NCBI GenBank assembly: GCA_907163345.1 | Contig: CAJQUN010000004.1 | Coordinates: forward strand, 12,615,235 to 12,679,234 | From: Haberlea rhodopensis | Lineage: Eukaryota > Streptophyta > Magnoliopsida > Lamiales > Gesneriaceae | Reading direction: 5' to 3' | DNA length: 64,000 bases | In this document: positions 55,598 to 64,000 of the stretch, one piece after another | How positions within the stretch are numbered: position 1 is the first letter of the stretch | How the letters are laid out: the number at the start of each line of letters is the position of its first letter | Program-made: the position numbers and the translations under genes | The notes under the pieces: generated by a model | Seen by the model: the letters and a program-made list of their open reading frames with translations, nothing else | Databases searched by the model: none | What the model was told of the DNA's origin: nothing

Positions 55598-57639
55598 CTC
55601 CCCTCCCTCCACTCTTTCAAGATTCTATCCCACCATAAACAACAACAAAAAAAATCATTAAATAGCAATAAAAGTGTAAACAAAAAAACACGAAAAAAGA
55701 ACACCAAAATAACAAAATGCAGACAACTGATCACAATGCCATAGTTCACTCACACTAACAAAAAAAACGCGAAGAAACCCTTTTGACAGACTTTAGAAGT
55801 TGTGGGAATGATTGAATTCTAAAGTATGGTAAGGAGAAAATGAGAAAAAAAAAAAGGAAAAAGGGGACAGCAAAGAATGCATAAGTTGGTGGGTCTTTTG
55901 TTGTGTAGCTGTTTCCTAAACGATTTTGATGATTATAAAATGTAAAAAATTGTAAATTATAATAAAGAGGAGAGTAGGAGTGGTCGCCATGTGTGTAAGA
56001 TTGCACGTGAAAGCTGTTCATCTTCAGCCGCCTAGGCTAGAGTAGGGTTCTCAAGTCAAACCTGAATGACGTTTTTAACCTAAATAATCCACTGTACCTT
56101 AATTTATAAATTATTTAGAAATTTTTTATATTTATTTGTTAAAATTTTAAAGAAATCTTATAAATCTCAGAATCCCAATTAGGGTTCACAATGAATCGGG
56201 TTAGACCCGGATCCATATTAACTTTCCCCATCTATGACGGATTTGGATCTGCTTGACGGGTTCCAAGGTGAGTCTGAACCCGGTCAACAAGTTTCTACAA
56301 CGAGACGGGGTGAGTCTCGAGTTTAGTCAAACCCAACTCGGATTGCCGCACTATACATATATATTTTAAAATGTAATATAATTTGAATATATTTTTTTAA
56401 AAAAGTTATAAACTCTCCACACAATCTCCACCCTGCAAAAGGAAAGCCCCAAGAGTGCCCCAGCTTCTCCTCGAAGCTTCGCAACTCACAGGTAAAAACA
56501 ATCAGGGGGAGGATTCAAGAGTCTTCTCAACTGATTCGAGAGCAGTTTTATCAGAGTATTCCTGAAGCTGAAGGCTTTCTTCGATTTCTAGCTATCAATA
56601 TTCCATTTTCCTGATGCGGGAGAGACGACGACGGAGGTACGTTTGGGATTTGACCACCAAATTCACCCCATAGGATCTTCAGATTTATGGAAATTAAAAG
56701 GAGAATAATAAGGACACAATGATTTAACGTGAAAAACTCTCAGATCAGGAGAAAAACCACTAGGACTAAAGAAGAAAACACGTCATGTGAAAATAATTAC
56801 AACCACATAATTTTTCTCCCCACCCCAAAACACACGCACAATGTTTTCTCACTAGCCAAACTGTATAACTCACCACTCGCCCCTTTATAAAAAAGACACA
56901 TAATAAAATGTTTTATGATGAAGAATGTCAGTTAAACCTGCAACCATATAGCATACTCATAATTTTACAATATTCTAAAACAACGAAGGACTTTTCTTAA
57001 AGCCAAAAGTTGTTAAACAAGCTATTGACTGGTGCGCTTAAACCAAAATGTTCAAGCCTTATTTTATAAGAATTTAATTGACCCATTTCTTTTACCCAAC
57101 CGATTTGGGATACAAAAAGGCACAATCTATCAATCTCACCTCGTGCTTTTGTCGTTCCACAACACTTCCCTCGATGACGATCTCCATACCTTCTTCTACT
57201 GATACCTTAAGCCATTCATAATTCTCAATGTAGAGAAATATCTTGCTCCACCATAAAAAAAAACATACACACTCAGAATTAGTCTTCCAAGCATTTTAAT
57301 TCGACCCATGTCGAAAAATAACTTTGCTGAAAAATTATGGTGGAACTCCCACATTTTAGCAATCATGGGAGTTAATCAGCCACCGACATAAATTTTCACT
57401 ACATACCCTGTATCAATGCCAAACCAATACCTGTGTGCTATCCGCTAATATTACACATCATCTATCATGGCAATTTTGGGACAAAGGCATGTTTCACTGA
57501 CAAATTACTGCCCGTGTGCAAAATCGTGGACATGCTAACATTACACATCAAATATACATGTCCTTTTTCAGAGGACATCATGAAAGGAGACAGTAGTAGT
57601 TTCATTTTCAATATCTCCATTTACTGACCTTTGGTAATT

Positions 57640-57720
57640 TACCGAACCTACTCTAGCTTTTGTACAATTTTTCTTGGTGTGGGCAAGTTGTCCACATCCC
57701 AACAGACTTTTTTCACAGAG
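57640..57720 (-). pseudogene. Copia-type gag zinc-knuckle remnant
   Basis: On the minus strand near 57690 the sequence reads CGQLAHTKKNC, the last two-thirds of a CCHC zinc knuckle. The expected first cysteine is present one frame away (VCW), so a one-base deletion probably broke it. The surrounding frames contain stops. Only this motif supports the call. Confidence 0.4.
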
Positions 57721-57849
57721 TTCTTCTTCTTCCAATTATGAGCTACCACTACACAATTTTCACGTGAACTGTTACTCCTATCAAGTTTTCTCTCTTTACA
57801 AAAAATTTTTACTTGTAACATTTGAGAAAATGATTTTTAAATTATTTAA

Positions 57850-58160
57850 AATAGGACAAATTTCAAAGTTGGTCCTATAGAATAAGGTTATTTCCAAACT
57901 TATAGGACTAATCAAATATAGTCCTATAGACAAAAAAATCAAGTAATATTAGAACTAATCAAATATAGCCTTCAATGAAATTGTTTATCAAAAAGTGGTC
58001 CAAAGCATTCTACTCAATTATGGAACAACTTTTGATAAAATACATTTTACGTGATACTATATTTGATTAATACTAAAATATGATATTATTATAGATTAAA
58101 TAAAATTAATGTGATACTGTATTCGATTACTGCTAAAAGTTTGTGATTAATATTGAAAAT
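57850..58160. repeat. Relic of a TAGTCCTATAG-type inverted-repeat element
   Basis: The words GGTCCTATAGAATA, GACTAATCAAATATAGTCC and ATATTTGATTAATAC occur here in both orientations. They match the ends of the better preserved element at 62393-62740. Confidence 0.4.
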
Positions 58161-58800
58161 ACCTCTATTATATGTAATTTTCTCTTTAAAATATTTGGAA
58201 ATTTTATATTTAGTTGTTAATTTTTTAAAGAAATCTTATACATTTTGGAATCCTAATCACAATTATCAACTTTCGCTCAATATAGTGAGAGTAATTACGC
58301 TAATAAGGTGCTAGCCCAGCCTGAAGCCCAGTCTGTCCCTTATATGTTATCCATATAAGCTTAAGTATAGACTGAACATTTTGCCAGATACGAATTTCCG
58401 AAGTTCGTACATGCAGGTTTAAAGTTGAACACGATTACTAAAATGCAAGAAAAAATTTAATTTAGCACCACATTTCGTTCATCATTTACAACTGATGTTT
58501 TTCTATTCAATGTTCTTATCAAAAGCTTTAAATGTTTTCCTGAGTAAATTATTTTGATTAGACAATACAATAATATAGCCATTTACATTCTATATTTTTT
58601 TAGATGTCCACAAAAATATCGCCAAATCACAAGTATCAGTCCCCCAAAACACGTTTAGAACCATCAGGTTTTCACTTTATGCAGGATAATGATCATTTGG
58701 CTCTCCAAGCCAGAAAATTAAATAAAAGGTTCATGCATCACTTTATCATAAGTATATAACGAGCAAACCTGAACCTCCAGACAAATTCTGTAGCAGAAAT

Positions 58801-59166
58801 CTAGTAAAACGAGTGTCTGGACTCATTGGCAAGAGCATGAGCCAGCATGGGTTTCCCACATCCTGGTGACCCGTGAAGCAAAATCTCCGCCGGGGATCTC
58901 GGTCCCACGTGCTGTGGCAGCTCCGGATGACACAAAGGCACCATCACATCCATTATCAATTCCGAAATCACACTATTTTCATCCTTCTTACTCGCACCAA
59001 GATCAATATTACCTCCCTTTTGATCTACCAAATTCACAGTCTTGTCAAGACCTTTCTTCACAACCTCAAATTCCAGAACTTCTCTATTGTTCTTGGATTC
59101 ATTACAGTAATTCTCCTCATCATTTACTTCATCAGATCGATTCCATGTTAGTAATCCATCAATCAT
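58801..59166 (-). pseudogene. Fragment of CDC48C/NVL-type AAA-ATPase, degenerate
   Basis: The frame of 121 codons resembles the region leading into the first AAA domain of the plant CDC48C/NVL family. VMVPLCHPELPQ is followed by ILLHGSPGCGKPMLAHALAN. The Walker A motif is altered: GSPGCGKPM has proline where GPPGCGKT needs threonine. A stop follows after ESRHSFY, and nothing further of the AAA module (Walker B, arginine finger) is found. The upstream end meets LTR-like repeat sequence at about 59170. I infer a pseudogene fragment. Confidence 0.75.
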
Positions 59167-59169
59167 AGC

Positions 59170-60480
59170 AACGCAGCGGAATAATTTTTTTTTTTTTTAT
59201 GGATTACAAGACACCGGATCTATACATAGGTTGTCATATCGGATTAGGGATTACAAAAGTCTCACCCTTGTAGCGTGTTTGAGCAGATTCCACGGAGCAC
59301 CACGTCCAACGATCCCGAGTCACGAGCAACACCTCCAAGGTCTTGCCTCAACGGTATCCACACGATCAAATCAAAAGGGATGTTCAAGAACAAGTTGCTA
59401 GACTTATTCTTGAACCAAAACTGAACTCCCGGTTCAAAACCGATCAACGACTACCAATCTCTCCTCCCTAAAAGTCGACGGCGGCCTTGAGCCTTTGAGA
59501 GAAAAGAGGCGGCCGATTCTTTGGAGTGGAAGGCTAGGTTATGTTATGAAAACTTAATTAATTATTAACCTTACTATTTAATTATATATGATTTAATTAA
59601 AGGCTTTCACAAAGCCTCATGGGCCCAAACCCATGATTTAATTAAATCCTTATAATCATTTAATTAAGACTCTTCTTAATTAATTAATTCATCCAATGAA
59701 TTTAATTCCCTTTATCGATTTAATCTTTTGTGCGACCCGATAGGATATTGTAATGTTGGCAGTGACATAAAATCTCATTTTACGTTACAAGCAGGGAGCG
59801 GTGTCTAGCAACACATCAAGGCTACCCAAATTACAAGAATGTCAATGACTCGACATAACCTTTAGAACTTGTGATAATATTAACCATGTAACTTAATCCC
59901 TTTGTCCTTTGTGTTTAGATTGAACACGAGTCATGGAATAGTCATACTCGTATATTCAATCTTTATTTCTTGATCCCCAAGTAGAACTAGAATAAACGAA
60001 TAAGCTCGATATCTCATATCGACTCATTCGAGCATGGCCATGCATTTTAGTTCTCACTTGATCAATGACCAAACACATCTCCTGTTATATAGGAGGGACA
60101 AATCCTATCTCGATCAGTCAACATCCCTCTACATAATTCGTAGTGTATCCAATAGTCGCCTTTATAGTTTACCCTGTTACGGGTAACGTTTGACAATATC
60201 AAGATACATAACTCCTTATGTTGGGATCTCTGATGATCACAAGTCGTAAGGATTACATACATTATTATCACTATGAGAATTGCTTATGACACTCATATAA
60301 CTATCCATGTAGCATTCTCATGGTGGGTCTGTCCAGTACATCGTCCTCTAACATGTACCAATGTGTTGATTTGATATCTCATATCAATGAACAGTTCATC
60401 AATCAACACATATTGGAGAATACATATTTTTACCAGGGTAACATATTCCAAACGTAATATTTTTAGATACATACATATAT
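59170..60480 (-). mobile_element. Probable solo LTR or LTR fragment
   Basis: About 1.3 kb of non-coding sequence resembles a retrotransposon LTR read on the minus strand. It has a promoter-like AT-rich half, a leader-like GC-richer part (59280-59520) and an end ATTATTCCGCTGCGTTGC after an A-run at 59190. Terminal TG/CA and target duplications could not be fixed, and no internal region adjoins it. The assignment rests on overall appearance. Confidence 0.4.
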
Positions 60481-61122
60481 ACTTGCTATATTAGACAAGA
60501 ATTTCATTATTGATTGGAACTCTGCACGAGTATTGTAATCCTTATATTGAGGCAGACAAGGGACGCAGAGTCAGGCAAGGTTGGGGAAGTTTCCTCCCTC
60601 AAAAAATTACCCATTAAATTACATTGTCCCTTATAAATTGTATTTTACCCCCTAAAAAATACAGATTGCCCCCTTAAAATTGTATTATGCCCCCTAAATT
60701 TTTTTTGCCCCCCCTCATCTTGGATTTAAATCTGCCCCAGATTTTTTTGGGATGGTTTCAATTTTCTTTTGGAGAAAAGATTAAATTAATCACCTCCCTT
60801 AATATTTTAGAAGATCATAAAATTCAAAATATATGTAAGCAGAAATCAAAAGTAAGGGATCACTAAAAATAAAAAAATGAAAAAAAAAATTAAGAAAAAT
60901 TATTAGCTTTATAATAGAAAATCTATATCGATATAAAAGTGTGAACAAGAGGGCTATATTCTACGTCTTAATCGTCTTGATATTCTATAAAAAAAACTAA
61001 GGTAATATATATTTCGTGGTGAACTTGGACCTATATAAAATTACAATTATTCAAAGATTCTTGATAAACTCACATGATTCAACAATAATCAGTCAATAGA
61101 TAATGACCAAGATGACCTCAGC
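60481..61122. other. Intergenic, with a C/T-rich repeat remnant
   Basis: At about 60545-60740 the words CCCCCTAAA, TTGCCCCC and ATTGTATT recur, as in short non-autonomous hAT-like relics; one end reads AAGGGACGCAGAGTCAGGCAAGG. The rest is AT-rich and lacks coding frames. The 3' end of the polygalacturonase gene lies at its right side. Confidence 0.4.
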
Positions 61123-63691
61123 TCAGCTTTCAAGACATGGAGAAGGGAAGACATCAGATTCTTGGCCATAAGCATTGGCACAATTCGCAGTTACATGTTT
61201 TCCAGGGGTAGATGGAGTCAATTGTATTGATTCCATGGATATATCGTAACATGGCACAACTTTACTGCAGTTCAGATTAATGGCAATTTCTGTGCTCGAT
61301 GTCCCATATATTTCCTTGTAACTCACATTGCTGATTTCAACTCCGGTTTCCTTCACAAAAAACATCACTATAAGTTATTAATTTTATGTGAATAAAAACC
61401 TTATATTATACAAATACAAAATATTGTAAAATAACTAAAACAAATACTAGGTATTTAATCCCAATTGATTGAGATATGCTACATGAATCAAAACGCGTCG
61501 CATACATTCGTAAATCTTCTCCAAGAGCTTCTTCGGCCAGAAAAATAACTTAAAAATAAAATAAAATTACATGGTCGAATGTCGATTATGCGTGCATGAT
61601 ATGATATTAAGACAAGTTTTTGAAATGTATTTTGAGCGACATATATGCTGCATGATGAAAATAAATAAATTTAATGATTGTATATTTCCCTAAAATACAT
61701 GGTTATTTACTTGTTTTAAAATGATATTCTTTGATTTTGTAGTTTTAAGAATCAATAAACACAAGAATAAAAGACAAAAAGGGTAAATCACAAAAAAAAG
61801 ATGTCACAATTATTTTAACAAATATAGTCCTCGTAAGTTAATTTTTTTTTAACAAAACAGACTCAATACCACATTCTCATTTTAAAAGCGGAACTAGTGC
61901 AATATATAATTGACAAGTTTTTTAGCGACAGATGCAGTGAATAATAATACTTAAAAATGAATAAAATGTTTAATAATAACTATTGTATAAAGAAAAATAG
62001 TAATTTCAGATATGAGGATCAAGTATATAATTGTTTAACTGAATAATATAATAAAAAAAATAAAATGAAATTATTATGTTACCTCTTCTTTGCATGCGTT
62101 TCTAACGTCACAATAATTTTGGTCAATGATTATTGGATTATGGACAGATTCGAACTTCAAATTTTCAAAGGTGACGTCTCGAACGTATCCTCTTCCCACC
62201 TTTACATGTAAAATACATTTTTATACATTAGCATAATTTACTATATTGAAATAACTAAATAATAAAGTATGTGTAACTGATAAATATAATTTAAATAAAT
62301 TAATGCACTCACTCAGAGCTAGTTTGATTGAAAAATAATACGAATTTATATATATATATATATATAATTTATTTATTTATTTATAAGGGTAAATTACAAC
62401 AAAATGGTCCTATAGAATACGACTTTTACAATAGTAGTCCTAAATTTTTATGACAATCAGATATAGTCCAAAAGAAATAATATTTTAAACAAAAGTAGTC
62501 GCATAAATATTTTTATCAGTAGTCCACATTAATTATTTGTTAACAAAATAGTCTCAAGTTTTGTTAAAAGTTTATGAACCAATTTTGTTAAAAAATAATT
62601 GTGGAATATATTTGATAAAAAAAATATTTATATGAGACTATGTTTATTAACAAATAATGTCTTTGGACTATATTTGATTAGTCCTAAAAATTGGGACTAT
62701 TATTATAAATACTCGTTTTCTATGAGACTATTTTTTAAATTTCTTCGATATATCATGTGGGTGTAGGTACCTGCCATGTCTTGATTCGAGCTCCATTGGT
62801 GGTTCCCTTGAAGAATGCATCCATGACATGAATATTCTCTACTTGTACATAATTTCCTTGTTTTCCCAAGCTCCCAATACTGAGTAAAGTATTTAATCAT
62901 ATCATTAAATATAAAATCATTTTAATTTTGTTTATAAAAACTTTTAAAATACAAATTATATTAAGCTCAGAAATATTCTCCAGAGCCACATTATTTACCC
63001 ATATCCATTTTTTTAAATATATATCTCGTGGGGTTTTCAAAAATATTATTTATTTAAGATTAGCATATCTATTTTCTTTTTATCAATATTAATTATTATT
63101 GGAGTAATTTGATTTCTGATTTTTTTTATATTTCTATCATTATGGGAGTAAAAAATTTATTGTGTAGAGATTAAATTTATTAAGCAGAAATTTAGTACTT
63201 AATAAAAGATTATAATAATTATATATAATTAAGTCAATGCCAATTTACCCTTTATAGTTTGTAAAATATAACACATTGTTCCCTCATACGGAGAGACTGT
63301 TTTAAATGTATTCACAAATCATAGGAGATTAAACTGTCTATTTTCAAATCACAGTGGTAAACAACCAATTTTGAAAACAATAAAAAGATAAACTGTTTAT
63401 TTTTAAATCACTATTTTTAAATCACAGAAGTGTAAACTGCTTATTTCGAAACTACAAGGGGTTCGTAAGAAGATAAACTGTTTATTTTTAAATCACAGAA
63501 GTGTAAACTGCCTATTTCGAAAACAGGGGTTTCGTTGCCAAAAATCCTTATATAATTTGAGTTGCATGTCATGTTACAAAGAAGCAAAGAAAGCGAGTAA
63601 AACATTTACCTAATACCATGCCCAGGGCCACATTCAACATTGTCTATTTTGATGTTGGAAATTCGATCACCAATAGAAATACAATCATCCC
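61123..63691 (-). CDS. Polygalacturonase (GH28), 3' part of the gene
   Basis: Four exons of a pectin-degrading glycosyl hydrolase family 28 enzyme were traced (minus): 63691-63610, 62879-62771, 62199-62083 and 61350-61123, with matching phases. They encode 178 C-terminal residues. Catalytic motifs seen: GDDC (first codons of the first exon), CGPGHGIS, and RIKTW. Later parts (NPIIIDQNYCD; GVEISNVSYKEIYGTSSTEIAINLNCS) are typical of plant exo-type polygalacturonases, which act in the cell wall on homogalacturonan. The N-terminal half with signal peptide and the NTD motif lies beyond 64000, because the first visible exon begins at a splice acceptor. No defects were seen. Confidence 0.92.
62393..62740. 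mobile_element. MITE-like inverted-repeat element in a polygalacturonase intron
   Basis: Left (AAAATGGTCCTATAGAATAC, then AGTAGTCCTAAATTTTTATG) and right ends are imperfect inverted repeats of about 80 bp; the right end reads in reverse AAAATAGTCTCATAGAAAAC. Internal units repeat TAGTCC/GGACTA words. It lies in the intron between exons 62879-62771 and 62199-62083, close to the upstream donor. No open frame. Confidence 0.6.
63230..63540. repeat. Degenerate tandem repeats in a polygalacturonase intron
   Basis: A unit with GATAAACTGTTTATTTTTAA and ATCACAGAAGTGTAAACTGC occurs about three times, from 63390 to 63525, with looser copies before it. It is non-coding. Confidence 0.6.
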
Positions 63692-64000
63692 CTGAATTAT
63701 TCAATTAATTAATTTTACCTCAAATTCGATGATTTATAAAACATTAACTAAGCATCGATTCTATCTTATTTTTCAATTTCATGTGCATGGATCAATAATT
63801 GTTCGTTAAAATAAATTATGATTATTTTTCACATATGTATACCATTCATCTTAGTGATACACCCAATGCTAGTTGGGAGGAAACAAAATTCGAAATTTTC
63901 ATTGCAAATAAAGTTTCAAATATTTGTCACTTTTAGGTAATGATGGCAAAATAGGTCGCATGCTACTGTAGCAGGCCGTATCAGCATGACCCATATTTTT
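63692..64000. other. Intron sequence of the polygalacturonase gene, no exon seen
   Basis: No coding segment is visible here. It should be part of the intron upstream of the first visible exon. Confidence 0.5.

Larger units (their letters stand above)
55598..58800. other. SMT1 5' flank and repeat-rich intergenic region
   Basis: No intact gene is visible in this 3.2 kb. The first 400 bp hold the SMT1 leader and promoter. Near 56190-56340 a GC-richer stretch repeats GGGTTAGACCCGGATC-like words (ACCCGGTC, GACGGGTT). From about 56640 to 57760 there are relics of a retrotransposon. From about 57850 to 58160 the sequence resembles the TAGTCCTATAG-type inverted-repeat elements also present at 62393. 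Confidence 0.45.

Noticed and set aside
1..64000. tRNA, rRNA or snoRNA genes
   Set aside because: No convincing cloverleaf with A and B boxes or rRNA core sequence was noticed; the tRNA-Met matches are primer-binding sites.

Overview
The window is nuclear DNA of a flowering plant, most probably a eudicot. It has intron-rich genes with GT-AG introns, plant retrotransposons (Sirevirus-like, TNT1-like copia, a gypsy-type non-autonomous element), hAT elements, MITEs and an endogenous plant pararetrovirus. The species cannot be told from the sequence. There are no prokaryotic features. Exon structures below were traced by hand; every intron used has GT-AG borders and the reading phase closes throughout.

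Layout. 1-2714: deletion derivative of a Sirevirus-like LTR retrotransposon, whose right LTR abuts a decayed caulimovirid (2715-6506, minus strand). 7575-13002: UTP21/WDR36 (+). 13795-18920: AATF/BFR2 (-). These two are tail-to-tail, both belong to the small-subunit processome, and both have telo-box motifs upstream. 19885-32102: hAT transposon copy A, split by an 8.95-kb LTR element (22094-31047) with same-length, apparently identical LTRs and no recognisable coding capacity. 32182-36000: palindromic repeats and a local duplication with a truncated defensin-like pseudogene. 36589-43816: decayed Ty1/copia element (-) carrying a TTA-flanked DNA element. 44244-45178: an intact two-exon defensin-like (DEFL) gene (-). 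45538-48795: hAT copy B (-), intact, about 360 bp upstream of the DEFL start codon. 50670-55597: sterol C-24 methyltransferase SMT1 (-), 13 coding exons. 55598-61122: repeats, a CDC48C/NVL pseudogene fragment and a probable LTR. 61123-63691: 3' part of a polygalacturonase gene (-), whose 5' part lies beyond the window.

How the parts relate. UTP21 and AATF act in the same process, early 18S rRNA maturation. SMT1 (sterol synthesis), the polygalacturonase (pectin breakdown) and DEFL (secreted peptide) are functionally unrelated neighbours. The middle 30 kb (19.9-48.8 kb) was built by nested insertions whose order can be read from target-site duplications.

The strongest candidate for something undescribed is inside the gypsy-type element. 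Two tandem arrays, both with a 58-bp period, consist of consecutive small hairpins. Loops are conserved while stems differ and stay complementary, which suggests selection on RNA or single-stranded DNA structure.
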